The notes beneath the pieces are model-generated. The model ran no database searches. It worked only from the letters and a program-made list of their open reading frames with translations, and was not told the DNA's origin. A stretch of DNA of 64,000 nucleotides from Clostridiaceae bacterium (GTDB lineage Bacteria > Bacillota > Clostridia > Lachnospirales > Lachnospiraceae). The stretch spans positions 124,001 through 188,000 of the forward strand of contig CABJBA010000004.1 of the NCBI GenBank assembly GCA_902363735.1, written 5' to 3'. A program made the position numbers and the translations under genes. Below are positions 51,138 to 60,414 of the stretch, one piece after another; the stretch's first letter is position 1; each line of letters opens with the position of its first letter.

Positions 51138-52112
51138 TTCTAACGCTGGTTCAATGTACTTTTTAATTAACTCGATTCTATCTTTCGCATTTTGCTTAAA
51201 AAGTGAAGCAATAGACACCACCACTTTTTTCTTTTCATTTACATAAATCACATTGCCTCCGTCTCCCATGGCGGCATAGGCATGCTCCCTCTCATCAATA
51301 ATCCACCATAAATATCCGTAGGCAAGATTATGTTTTTCCCATCGGCTATGCTCTTTTGTACTTTCCTCTATCCATTTTGCAGATACAATTTGTTTTCCCT
51401 TCCACATCCCTTTGTCTAAATACAGCTGACCTATCTTCGCCATGTCTGCAGGAGAGAGCGAAAGTCCCCAGCCTCCTGCATTCAATCCAGTTCCGTCAAC
51501 CACCCAGCCGCTGATATTCTTAGACTTGTTAAAAGCAAGTTGTTCTTCTTTACTGTGAAAAAATATATTCTTCTCTACCCTAATATCTAAAGGTAAAAAT
51601 AAATTTTCCGCCGCAAAATCAAACACAGATTGTCCTGTCGTCTTTAGAATAATACCTGACAAAAGGTCCGGTCCTATAAGGGGAGCATATCTGAATTTGC
51701 CAATCTGCCCCTTACCGCCTAACAAATTGAGTGTAAAGGTTATCCAATCATCACTGGTAAAGTATTTGATATAGGGCGCAGACAGATACTTGTATGGAGC
51801 AGTCATGGTCAGTAAATCTTTAAGTTCAATGTGCTGTATGGTTTTTTCGCTTGTTTTAGCTGCGTAATCCGGAAAAAAATCTAACACATTCTGGTGAATG
51901 CTTTTTATCTTCCCTTTATCTATGGCAATGCCAATTAATATAGAAATAATGCTCTTTGTTACAGAATAAACATGAATATTGCTGGCAGCTGCGCATTCAT
52001 TAAAATAACTTTCATACAGCATCTTCCCATTATGCATTACCACTATTCCAGCAATATTACGGTAACTTCTTTTAATGGCCTTTTCTAAGTCATTCATTTT
52101 TTGTTGATTCAT
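51126..52112 (-). CDS. serine hydrolase of the class C beta-lactamase/esterase family
   Basis: A 328-aa cytosolic-looking protein (no signal peptide) with the nucleophile motif S50-V-T-K53, GIVVMHNGKMLYESY and GGWGLSLSPADMAKIGQLYLDKG, followed by AYGYLWWI. The family includes esterases, D-aminopeptidases and beta-lactamase-like enzymes; a drug-resistance role should not be assumed. AGGAGG is 10 nt before ATG. Its 3' end runs into a decayed TetR gene, so the last few residues may have changed. Confidence 0.82.
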   Translation of the reverse strand: MNQQKMNDLEKAIKRSYRNIAGIVVMHNGKMLYESYFNECAAASNIHVYSVTKSIISILIGIAIDKGKIKSIHQNVLDFFPDYAAKTSEKTIQHIELKDLLTMTAPYKYLSAPYIKYFTSDDWITFTLNLLGGKGQIGKFRYAPLIGPDLLSGIILKTTGQSVFDFAAENLFLPLDIRVEKNIFFHSKEEQLAFNKSKNISGWVVDGTGLNAGGWGLSLSPADMAKIGQLYLDKGMWKGKQIVSAKWIEESTKEHSRWEKHNLAYGYLWWIIDEREHAYAAMGDGGNVIYVNEKKKVVVSIASLFKQNAKDRIELIKKYIEPALEDSV

Positions 52113-52215
52113 ATATTAAAATTTCCTCCTTTAAGTTATAAAGGATATCCTTGAAATATAGCATAAATCCATTAAAAATGCTTTTCAAGACCTATTTTAA
52201 AATAAATTAAAATAT

Positions 52216-54042
52216 TTACGCAAACTGACTGTAATAGAGACTGGCATACGCTCCACCTTGCTTTAACAGCTCATTGTGACTGCCCTGTTCAGTAATATTC
52301 CCATTCTCCATATATAAAATATTATCCGCATCTCTGATGGTAGAAAGCCTGTGTGCAATCACAAAGCTTGTTCGGCCCTTCATCAGCTTTTTCATGGCCT
52401 TGCCGATTTCCATTTCAGTACGGGTATCCACACTGGATGTGGCTTCGTCTAAAATGATAATCGGCGGGTCAGCTAAAAACACACGGGCAATTGTTAAAAG
52501 CTGCCGCTGCCCAACGGAAAGGTTTCCAGCATCATTATCAAGAACTGTATCATATCCCTGAGGCATGGTGCGGATGAAGTAATCTACTTTGGCAGCCTTG
52601 GCAGCTGCAACGATTTCTTCTCTGGTAGCATCTTCTTTGCCGTAGGCAATGTTCTCCGCCACGGTGCCCCCAAACAGCCAGGTATCCTGCAAAACCATGC
52701 CAAAATTACGGCGCAGATTGCAGCGTGTTATTTCAGCAGCGTTAACCCCATCTATTGTAATTATCCCGCTGTTCACCTCGTAAAATCGCATTAATAAGTT
52801 AATCAGTGTGGTTTTTCCAGCGCCGGTGCTCCCGACCACTGCAATTTTTTGCCCCGGCTGAACCTTGAGGCTGATGTCCCTCATAAGCAAGCGGTCTGAA
52901 TTGTATCCAAAACTTACATGCTCAAAGGAAACATTCCCTCTGGTGTGCTGCAGCAAAGCCGGGTGCAAAGGATCAGACACTTCCTCCGGGCTGTCCAGAA
53001 AATCAAAGGTACGCTTAACACTGGCCAGCGCGGACTGGAGGGAGTTTATCATAAACGCACCTTCCGTCAAAGGTTCTGCTGATTGATTTACATACTGAAA
53101 AAATGCCTGGACCATACCAACGGACATAGTTCCTGTCAAAATGGACTTACCTGCAATTACAGCAATCACTACATGAGACAAACGCGTCAGAAGCCGGATA
53201 ATAGGGCTGACGCAATGGGTCAGAAAATCCGCTTTTTTTGAAACTAGCCGGTTTTTTTCAGCAGCTGCAGCTACTTGTTCCAGACTTTCGTCTTCATGGT
53301 TATAGGCTTTAATGACATTCCTGCCGGTATAATATTCCTCAACAATGCCGGTAAGCTCCCCCAACGTTTCCTGTCGAAGGGATGCATATTTTAAATTCTG
53401 CTTTGCCACCGCCTTTGTCACAAGTAAACTGACCACAATACTGGCAAGAAAAATACTGGTCAGCAGAACACTGTAATAAAACATTACAATTAGGGAACCG
53501 GTTACAGTACCAATTGCAACCAGCATCTTTAACAGACCGGTCTGCAGAGTTTCAGATACTTTGTCTAAGTCGCTGGTGACCCGGCTCAGGATTTCCCCGG
53601 CCTTGTTGCGGTCATAAAACCACAAGGGCAGACGGTGCAGTTTCTGGCTGACCTGCTCGCGAAGCGACAGGATGAGACTTTCTGCTACCGTGGCCATAAT
53701 ATACGACTGCAGATAGTAAAATAGCCATGTGCAGGCATACAGGACAGATAATAAGGTCAGCTCAGTCCCCATATTGTTCCATGTGATAGCAAATGGAATG
53801 TCCTGTGCCTTTGCTGTTTGGATGCTGTGCCACAGCATATCCACAACCTGTGCGCTGTAAAGCGGTGTCCAGATTGTCAGACCGGTGTAAATCAGGATAC
53901 AAGCCATAATAACAGACAGACGGATACGCTGCCCTTTCAGCCTTCGCACAAGGCGCATAAGCGTACTGCCAGTCTCTTTTACCATGTGGTTTGCAACTGT
54001 ATTTGTCAGATTTTTCATTGGTTTTTTCCTTTGCGTATTCAT
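52216..54042 (-). CDS. heterodimeric multidrug ABC exporter, subunit 2
   Basis: A 608-aa half-transporter with six membrane segments in residues 35-335 and an ABC domain: Walker A GSTGAGKTT, Walker B IIILDEATSSVD with catalytic Glu, switch VIAHRLST. Its signature is LSVGQRQ rather than LSGGQ. With a partner that has a normal signature but lacks the catalytic Glu, this gives one active and one degenerate ATP site, as in TM287/288 and LmrCD. It overlaps the partner stop by 4 nt. Confidence 0.88.
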   Translation of the reverse strand: MNTQRKKPMKNLTNTVANHMVKETGSTLMRLVRRLKGQRIRLSVIMACILIYTGLTIWTPLYSAQVVDMLWHSIQTAKAQDIPFAITWNNMGTELTLLSVLYACTWLFYYLQSYIMATVAESLILSLREQVSQKLHRLPLWFYDRNKAGEILSRVTSDLDKVSETLQTGLLKMLVAIGTVTGSLIVMFYYSVLLTSIFLASIVVSLLVTKAVAKQNLKYASLRQETLGELTGIVEEYYTGRNVIKAYNHEDESLEQVAAAAEKNRLVSKKADFLTHCVSPIIRLLTRLSHVVIAVIAGKSILTGTMSVGMVQAFFQYVNQSAEPLTEGAFMINSLQSALASVKRTFDFLDSPEEVSDPLHPALLQHTRGNVSFEHVSFGYNSDRLLMRDISLKVQPGQKIAVVGSTGAGKTTLINLLMRFYEVNSGIITIDGVNAAEITRCNLRRNFGMVLQDTWLFGGTVAENIAYGKEDATREEIVAAAKAAKVDYFIRTMPQGYDTVLDNDAGNLSVGQRQLLTIARVFLADPPIIILDEATSSVDTRTEMEIGKAMKKLMKGRTSFVIAHRLSTIRDADNILYMENGNITEQGSHNELLKQGGAYASLYYSQFA

Positions 54043-55775
54043 ACTTCCTGCACCGCCTTTGTTTGGGACTCATAAATTTCAATATACACAGGACACCTCT
54101 CCATTAATTCATCATGGGGTCCAATACCGGCCAGCTTTCCTTCATCAAGAACAACAATCTGCTGTGCATGGCGAATTGAGCTGACACGCTGAGCTATAAT
54201 CAATACGGCTGCATCCTTTGTTTCTGGCACAAGTGCCTGGCGCAGTGCCGCATCTGTTTTAAAATCCAGTGCCGAGAAGCTGTCGTCAAAGATATACAGC
54301 TCGGGCTTTTTTACCAGTGCACGGGCAATGGACAGGCGCTGCCGCTGGCCCCCCGAGAAATTGGTGCCGCCCTGAGCAACAAAGGAATTCAGTCCGTCGG
54401 GCAGGGCCCGGATAAATTCTCCCGCCTGCGCCACATCGGCGGCATGCATCAGCTCTTCATCGGTTGTATCGGAATTGCTGTAACGCAGATTTTCCGCTAT
54501 GGTTCCAGAAAAGAGCATGGCCTTCTGCTGTACATAGGACAGGCGGTCTCTAAGATTCTTTTGGCTCATTTTTCGTATATCTTGACCATTAAGGGTAACT
54601 GCGCCCTCCGTCACATCGTGAAATCTGAGAATCAGTGCAGCAATGGTGGACTTACCGCTTCCGGTTCCGCCGATGATGGCTGTTGTTTCACCACGGCGGC
54701 AGGCAAAGCTCAACTTGCTTAAGGTATCCTCTTCCGCATCCGAAAACCGGAAAGAAACATTATGAAATGCCAGAACTTCCTTTTGAGAACGAGTGACATC
54801 CAAAGGCAAAGCCGAAGAGGGATCCTCAATTTCCGGAGAATACTCCAGAATCGTCTGTATCCGGGTGCAGCACTCCAGTGCTCTGGGCAGGGTAAGTATA
54901 ACCATTTGAGCCATCATCAGAAAAAATAAAATTAAAAACGCATATTCGATTACAGCCGTGATGTCTCCAATCTGGAAACGTCCCGCAGCAATTCTTCCGC
55001 CGCTAAGCCAGAACACAGCAATAATCACAAAATTGATGCAGAAGAAGGATAAGCCATCCAAATTAGCAAACTTACGGTTAGCTTTAATGGAAGTGTTGGC
55101 ATAGTTAAAAAAGGATTGGTTCAGCCTGTCTTGTTCTCTGTCTTCGTTGTTAAAGGCACGGATAACTCGCACACCTGTAATATTTTCCAGCAAAATGGTG
55201 CTCATGTTGTCCAGGAGCTTCTGCAAACGCCGAAAAAGCGGTGATGCACTTTTAATAATCAGAAAAGCCACGGACAGTATGACCAGCACGGCAACAAGTA
55301 ATACCAGCCCAATCTGGGTATCTAACCGAAAAGCAAGAATAAGCGCAATAATACAGATTACAGGCACTGGCACAACCATCTGCATAAAACTGATAAAAGC
55401 AGTTTGAATATTGGTTATATCCGAAACAGTACGGGTTGTGATGGAAGCCGTACCAAATTGGCGAAAGTCATAAACAGACAGCTTAAGTGATTTCTCATAC
55501 AGGGCCACCCGCATGTCCTTGCCAATTCTAGCAGTGAGCGTTGCACAGGTATAGCCCCCAATGACGGCACAGGTTCCTGCAATCAGCGAACCAACGGCCA
55601 TTTTAAATCCTGTGTTCAGCAGCAAATCAAAAGAGCTGCCAGCAACACCCTGGTTCATCATCTGGGCAGCCAGTGTAGGTATATACAAGCCGCCGGTAAC
55701 ATCAATAATCAGCAGCAGCATGGTTATTACACATAATTTCCAGTGTGGTTTAATAAAACGCAACATTAATTTCAT
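54039..55775 (-). CDS. heterodimeric multidrug ABC exporter, subunit 1
   Basis: A 578-aa half-transporter, six membrane segments (residues 15-300) and an ABC domain: Walker A GGTGSGKST, signature FSGGQRQRLSIARAL, Walker B LYIFDDSFSALD with Asp instead of the catalytic Glu, and IAQRVSSIRHA where the switch His is Gln. These are the hallmarks of the degenerate subunit. It follows the MarR gene by 121 nt on the same strand, so it is probably MarR-controlled. Confidence 0.88.
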   Translation of the reverse strand: MKLMLRFIKPHWKLCVITMLLLIIDVTGGLYIPTLAAQMMNQGVAGSSFDLLLNTGFKMAVGSLIAGTCAVIGGYTCATLTARIGKDMRVALYEKSLKLSVYDFRQFGTASITTRTVSDITNIQTAFISFMQMVVPVPVICIIALILAFRLDTQIGLVLLVAVLVILSVAFLIIKSASPLFRRLQKLLDNMSTILLENITGVRVIRAFNNEDREQDRLNQSFFNYANTSIKANRKFANLDGLSFFCINFVIIAVFWLSGGRIAAGRFQIGDITAVIEYAFLILFFLMMAQMVILTLPRALECCTRIQTILEYSPEIEDPSSALPLDVTRSQKEVLAFHNVSFRFSDAEEDTLSKLSFACRRGETTAIIGGTGSGKSTIAALILRFHDVTEGAVTLNGQDIRKMSQKNLRDRLSYVQQKAMLFSGTIAENLRYSNSDTTDEELMHAADVAQAGEFIRALPDGLNSFVAQGGTNFSGGQRQRLSIARALVKKPELYIFDDSFSALDFKTDAALRQALVPETKDAAVLIIAQRVSSIRHAQQIVVLDEGKLAGIGPHDELMERCPVYIEIYESQTKAVQEV

Positions 55776-55896
55776 AAATATCCTCTTTCTTTTTTCATAA
55801 ATTAAGCCAAAAATGCACCCGGCTATTTAAAATAACCGAGCGCACTCGACATCTTTTCGACCATACAATTGCGATTGCACGTCCTCCGATGAATGA

Positions 55897-56352
55897 CTAT
55901 TCTTTTTCTTGATGGGATTGCAATGCTTCCCGCATTAAGTCCCTGTATTTGCTCAGCAGCTGCACCAACTGCACACGTTCATCCGCCGCCATCATATGCC
56001 AGACACGCTCCTCAAGCCTATGCATGGTGCATACATATTTTTCTACAAAAGCGGTGCCCTCCTCTGTCAGAAACACCTGCTTTGTACGCAAGTTGTTTTC
56101 AACCGGCTTTAGGCACACAAGGCCCTTTTTAACCAACTGACTGAATGCGGAGTTTACGGTTTGTCTGCTTAATGAAAGCTGTTCGCAGATATCACGCTGT
56201 GTAACAGTACCTTCATAAACCATCAACAGCGCCCAGTACTCCGCTCCAGACAGTCCGCAGATTCTTGGAAATACTGCATACACGCTGTCTAAGTCGTTGT
56301 ATACGTTGCGAAAATCTTCCAACTCGTGTTTATTAAATACTTCTTGCTTCAT
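55897..56352 (-). CDS. MarR family transcriptional regulator
   Basis: A 151-aa MarR protein: AEYWALLMVYEGTVTQRDICEQLSLSRQTVNSAFSQLVKKGLV in overlapping parts is the winged helix, followed by the wing RTKQVFLTEEG. It heads the operon with the two ABC exporter genes, so it likely represses them until a drug is bound. AGGTGGAG precedes ATG. It is divergent from a TetR gene. Confidence 0.88.
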   Translation of the reverse strand: MKQEVFNKHELEDFRNVYNDLDSVYAVFPRICGLSGAEYWALLMVYEGTVTQRDICEQLSLSRQTVNSAFSQLVKKGLVCLKPVENNLRTKQVFLTEEGTAFVEKYVCTMHRLEERVWHMMAADERVQLVQLLSKYRDLMREALQSHQEKE

Positions 56353-56518
56353 GCTCCACCTCTAAAAGTCCGAAATCAGACTGTATCAAACCGGACAATT
56401 GTTACTATACAAAATTTATTTCAGTCTGTCAAGAGAAAAAGTGCTTTTATATAGCATGTTCACAAAATCCCTGCTTTGTGATAAAATAAATCATAATGTA
56501 AGAGGACAGGAGCGGATT

Positions 56519-57088
56519 ATGGCAGTAAACCTTAATAAAAATGAAAAAACAAAATACCGTTTGGCTGACTCTATAAAAGAATGTATGAAAACCAAGCCTG
56601 TAGATAAGATCACGGTTCAAAATATTGTAGATGGATGCGGGATGACCAGGCAAACCTTTTACCGGAATTTTAAAGACAAATATGATTTAATCAACTGGTA
56701 TTTTGACAAACTGGTACTGGAGTCGTTTGCTCAGATCGGAGTGGATAAAACGGTATGCCAAAGTCTGTGTGAAAAATTCAAATTTATAAAAAAAGAAAAG
56801 GTTTTCTTCGCAGAAGCGTTCCGTTCTGATGATCACAATTCTTTGAAAGAACATGACTTTGAACTGATCATGGGTTTCTATACAGATCTTATAACCCATA
56901 AGAAGCAGGGTTCTCTATCCGATGATATTCAGTTTTTGCTGGAGATGTATTGCAGAGGTTCCGTTTACATGACAGTCAAATGGGTTTTATCCGGAATGAA
57001 GCAAAGTCCGGAAGAGATGGCTCAAAGTTTAACAGAAGCCATGCCTCCAGGTTTAACAGCCGTATTTACGGATGCCGGCCTGGTATGA
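56519..57088 (+). CDS. TetR family regulator (DhaS-like C-terminal domain)
   Basis: A 189-aa regulator. Helix-turn-helix at about 10-60: RLADSIKECMKTKPVDKITVQNIV, GCGMTRQTFYRNFKDKYDLINWYF. The short C-terminal part fits the TetR_C DhaS group, which regulates small-carbon metabolism. ATG 56519 has AGGAG 7 nt upstream; longer frames start without a site. It is followed by palindromes and the FucO-like dehydrogenase gene, its probable target. Confidence 0.83.
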   Translation: MAVNLNKNEKTKYRLADSIKECMKTKPVDKITVQNIVDGCGMTRQTFYRNFKDKYDLINWYFDKLVLESFAQIGVDKTVCQSLCEKFKFIKKEKVFFAEAFRSDDHNSLKEHDFELIMGFYTDLITHKKQGSLSDDIQFLLEMYCRGSVYMTVKWVLSGMKQSPEEMAQSLTEAMPPGLTAVFTDAGLV

Positions 57089-57114
57089 TTTATAGTATAA
57101 ATACACATAACGAG

Positions 57115-57178
57115 AGTTACAATCCACATTTTATGTAACATATGTTACAAAGCAAAAGGATTGTAACTTTCTTTTTTT
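57115..57178. promoter_or_regulatory. nested palindromes between TetR and FucO-like genes
   Basis: Outer arms AGTTACAATCC (57115-57125) and GGATTGTAACT (57158-57168) enclose a perfect 16-bp palindrome TGTAACATATGTTACA (57134-57149). A T-rich run follows. The outer repeat could act as a terminator for tetR, and the repeated GTTAC elements as operator for a TetR-type dimer before the dehydrogenase gene. Confidence 0.5.
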
Positions 57179-57255
57179 TGGACGTTTTGTTAAAATAATA
57201 ACATAGCAAGCAGGTCAGTACGTTAGTAGAAGAAACAAAAAAAGGAGAGATAATT

Positions 57256-58404
57256 ATGGCAAACAGAATCGTATTAAATGAAACGTCATACCACGGCGCA
57301 GGTGCCATTCAGGAGATTCCTGGCGAGGTTAAAAAAAGAGGATTTAAAAAAGCGTTTGTTTCCTCTGATCCCGACTTGATTAAATTTGAAATCACCTCCA
57401 AGGTTACAAAAATCCTGGAAGAAAACGGATTGGCTTATGAAATCTATTCTGATATTAAACCAAATCCTACTATCGAAAATGTACAAAATGGCGTAGAGGC
57501 CTTTAAAAAATCAGAAGCTGATTATATTATTGCAATCGGCGGGGGATCTTCTATTGATACATCAAAAGCCATTGGTATCATTATTGCAAACCCGGAATAT
57601 TCTGACGTAAGAAGCTTGGAAGGCGTAGCACCAACCAAAAATCCAAGTGTACCAATTATTGCTGTTCCAACCACAGCTGGCACTGCAGCAGAAGTAACCA
57701 TTAACTATGTAATCACTGATGTGGAGAAAAAACGTAAATTTGTATGTGTGGACCCTCATGATATTCCTGTGGTTGCAGTGGTAGATCCGGATATGATGGC
57801 AAGTATGCCAAGAAGTCTGACAGCAGCTACCGGTATGGATGCTTTGACCCATGCAATTGAAGGTTATATTACAAAGGGTGCAAATCCCATTACAGACATG
57901 TTTAACATAAAGGCAGTGGAACTCATTGCAAAAAGTCTGAGAGGTGCCGTGGATAATACCCCAGAAGGCCGGGAAGGTATGGCACTGGGCCAGTACATTA
58001 CCGGTATGGGATTCTCAAACTGCGGTCTTGGTATCGTTCATTCTATGGCTCATGCACTGGGAGCGGTATATGACACCCCTCATGGTGTAGGCAATGCCAT
58101 TCTTCTTCCTACTATTATGGAATTCAATGCCAGTGAAACCGGCGATAAATTCTGTGACATTGCCAAAGCAATGGGCGTAGAAAACACGGAAAAAATGACC
58201 AGCGAAGAATACCGCAAAGCAGCTGTGGAAGCAGTTAAGAAGCTTTCTGCAGACGTAGGAATTCCTGCTGATTTAAAAGAGATTGTAAAAGAAGAAGATA
58301 TACAATTTTTAGCAGAGTCTGCAGTGGCAGATGCCTGTGCACCTGGAAATCCAAAGGAAGCCAGCCTGGAAGATATTATCAGCCTTTACAGATCCCTTCT
58401 GTAA
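57256..58404 (+). CDS. fucO: iron-containing alcohol dehydrogenase, lactaldehyde reductase type
   Basis: A 382-aa group III alcohol dehydrogenase close to FucO. GGGS cofactor motif at 95-98; metal ligands D195, H199, H262 and H276, which match the FucO ligands shifted by one residue; AVPTTAGTAAEVT and CGLGIVHSMAHALGA are typical. It reduces lactaldehyde or similar short aldehydes with NADH. AGGAGA precedes ATG. Single gene ended by a strong terminator, probably controlled by the adjacent TetR. Specificity among FucO, 1,3-propanediol and butanol types is not certain. Confidence 0.85.
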   Translation: MANRIVLNETSYHGAGAIQEIPGEVKKRGFKKAFVSSDPDLIKFEITSKVTKILEENGLAYEIYSDIKPNPTIENVQNGVEAFKKSEADYIIAIGGGSSIDTSKAIGIIIANPEYSDVRSLEGVAPTKNPSVPIIAVPTTAGTAAEVTINYVITDVEKKRKFVCVDPHDIPVVAVVDPDMMASMPRSLTAATGMDALTHAIEGYITKGANPITDMFNIKAVELIAKSLRGAVDNTPEGREGMALGQYITGMGFSNCGLGIVHSMAHALGAVYDTPHGVGNAILLPTIMEFNASETGDKFCDIAKAMGVENTEKMTSEEYRKAAVEAVKKLSADVGIPADLKEIVKEEDIQFLAESAVADACAPGNPKEASLEDIISLYRSLL

Positions 58405-58480
58405 TGATTATGGGAGTATAACAGAATTGTTTAATAATGCCGGAAACGGTAAGGTATATGATAAATCAGCAATGATGAGA

Positions 58481-58526
58481 AAAAATCTCTATTTCTTTAC
58501 AAATCGAAGAAATAGAGATTTTTTTT
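58481..58526. terminator. strong terminator between convergent fucO and helicase genes
   Basis: 17-bp perfect stem (58481-58497 with 58507-58523), 9-nt loop and T-rich flank on the plus strand; A-rich flank gives T on the minus strand too. Confidence 0.88.
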
Positions 58527-58557
58527 ATAATTTGTTACACTATTTACATATCCGGAT

Positions 58558-59928
58558 TTACCACTTTTTGTCCTTCAATGAGAATTTATCAGAACTTCTT
58601 TTTTCTTTCAATGTTCCATCTGCTGTCATTCGATACTTTTTCTTTGTTGACGGTACACCCGACTTTACTGAAGCATTCCGGGAGGAGGTTTTTGATTTAT
58701 GACCTGCGTTCCTGGTTTGTTCCGTTTGGAATTTCGCTGCTTTTGATGTATCTCGTCTCGGCTGGACAACCTTTACCGTTGGAAAATTATTCATTAAAGG
58801 GTATGGATGATCTTTTATTTCTGTTAATTTCTTTCCTATTAACTTTTCAATATCGTCAAGCTGTCCTATTTCATCAAAATCACAGAAGGAGATTGCAGTT
58901 CCGCCAAGTCCTGCCCTGCCGGTTCGGCCTATCCGATGAACGTACGTCTCCGGAGTATCTGTTAAGTCATAATTTATTACATGGGTGAGTTCATCGATGT
59001 CTATTCCCCTTGCCGCAATATCTGTTGCAATCAATATGCGCAATGTTTTGTTTTTGAAATTGTTTAAAGCATTCTGACGCGCTCCTTGTGATTTATCCCC
59101 ATGGATCGCCTGCGCAGTGACATTACTTCTGGATAATTGCTTAATAAGCCGGTCCGCCCCATGCTTGGTACGTGTAAATACCAATGCTGATTCTATGTTT
59201 TGATCTTTCAGAATGTGCAAAAGCAAATCTTTTTTATTTACTTTATCGACAAAATACAGATACTGCCGGATGGTATCCACTGTCGATGATACCGGAGTAA
59301 TTTCTATTTTCGCAGGATTCTTTAAAATCGTACCAGCCAGCTTAGCGATGTCTGGCGGCATCGTAGCTGAGAATAATAATGTTTGCTTTTTTGCAGGTAT
59401 TTTAGCAATAATCCTTTTAACATCATGAATAAATCCCATATCCAGCATACGGTCAGCTTCGTCCAATATAAATATTTTAATATGTTCTATATTTATTATT
59501 TTTTGATCAATTAAAGCAAGCAGTCTTCCTGGTGTTGCCACCAGTATATCTACTCTTTGTTTTAAATTATCCTCCTGGGGCTTTTGAGATACTCCCCCAA
59601 AAACTACACAGCAGTTTAAATTGGTGAATTTCCCATAAGTATTAAAACTTTCATAAATCTGAAGTGCAAGCTCTCTAGTCGGAGTTACGATCAGAGCCCT
59701 GATATTCTGTTTATCCCTATAAGCCGGTTTTTCTTCGCTGAGAAGCTGAAGCGTTGGTATGGCAAATGCAGCTGTTTTTCCGGTGCCTGTCTGAGCACAT
59801 CCAAGTAAATCTCTGCCGCCTAATATAACAGGTATGGCCTCTTCCTGTATCGGTGTAGGAATATCGTAATTTTCCTTTTCCAGTGCCTTTATAATATCAG
59901 GCATAATATTTAAATCTTTAAATTGCAT
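58558..59928 (-). CDS. DEAD-box ATP-dependent RNA helicase (RhlE/CshA-like)
   Basis: A 456-aa helicase with Q motif at the start (FKDLNIMPDIIKALEKENYDIPTPIQEEAI in parts), Walker A AQTGTGKTAAF, PTRELALQ, DEADRMLDMGF, SATMP, ATDIAARGIDIDELTHVINYD and HRIGRTGRAG. A basic, Ser/Lys/Arg-rich tail of about 80 residues follows for RNA binding. It would unwind rRNA or mRNA, often in the cold. AAAGGAG precedes ATG. A leader of roughly 250 nt is predicted. Confidence 0.92.
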   Translation of the reverse strand: MQFKDLNIMPDIIKALEKENYDIPTPIQEEAIPVILGGRDLLGCAQTGTGKTAAFAIPTLQLLSEEKPAYRDKQNIRALIVTPTRELALQIYESFNTYGKFTNLNCCVVFGGVSQKPQEDNLKQRVDILVATPGRLLALIDQKIINIEHIKIFILDEADRMLDMGFIHDVKRIIAKIPAKKQTLLFSATMPPDIAKLAGTILKNPAKIEITPVSSTVDTIRQYLYFVDKVNKKDLLLHILKDQNIESALVFTRTKHGADRLIKQLSRSNVTAQAIHGDKSQGARQNALNNFKNKTLRILIATDIAARGIDIDELTHVINYDLTDTPETYVHRIGRTGRAGLGGTAISFCDFDEIGQLDDIEKLIGKKLTEIKDHPYPLMNNFPTVKVVQPRRDTSKAAKFQTEQTRNAGHKSKTSSRNASVKSGVPSTKKKYRMTADGTLKEKRSSDKFSLKDKKW

Positions 59929-60218
59929 AAAATCTCCTTTTAATCTGTATTATTTAAATTTATCTTTTATCTAACGCCCGACTAAGCTAGTCTATTTAGA
60001 GCGACATATGTCCTGGGTAAGAATATAGTTCTTTTTATGCCTCTGCTATTTATCAATCTTTGTCATTAATACAACACTTTCTGCATGTGTTGGTGTCGTC
60101 ATTGGGATTCCTGTAAAGCATCATTTGGACCTGGCGATAGCCCTATGCTATATGCTGCATTTCTCTATTCTTTACATTCACCTACAAGAGTATATCACAC
60201 CTATGGGTAATTTGGAAA
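59929..60218 (-). promoter_or_regulatory. promoter and long 5' leader of the helicase gene
   Basis: Minus strand TTTCCA (60218-60213), 18-bp spacer, TATACT (60194-60189), giving a leader near 250 nt with no coding frame I can support. Long leaders are usual for cold-induced helicase genes. 60219-60336 holds nothing recognisable. Confidence 0.4.
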
Positions 60219-60336
60219 GGTTAATCCTGTCAGCAGCAAAACTGCCAGCACTAAAATCTCTGCCAGAAAGCGTCAAATTTTCAAAGCAATGATATAATAC
60301 AACATCATTCGGAAAATTATGCTGTGTACCGTATTC

Positions 60337-60375
60337 GAAAAGGGCTGCCCCACTAATTCTTTCGTGGAGAAGCCC
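60337..60375 (-). terminator. terminator after ABC-2 permease gene
   Basis: Stem 60342-60353 with 60364-60375 (12 positions, one mismatch), 10-nt loop, then TTTT on the minus strand. Confidence 0.7.
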
Positions 60376-60414
60376 AGGTTTAAAAATATAAATATTCTTA
60401 CTTTATATAATAAT

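Noticed and set aside
51126..52112. Calling the serine hydrolase an antibiotic-resistance beta-lactamase
   Set aside because: Only the general SxxK family architecture is visible and there is no signal peptide.
55776..55896. Terminator between marR and the ABC exporter genes
   Set aside because: A short imperfect stem exists but lacks a T run; kept as one probable operon.
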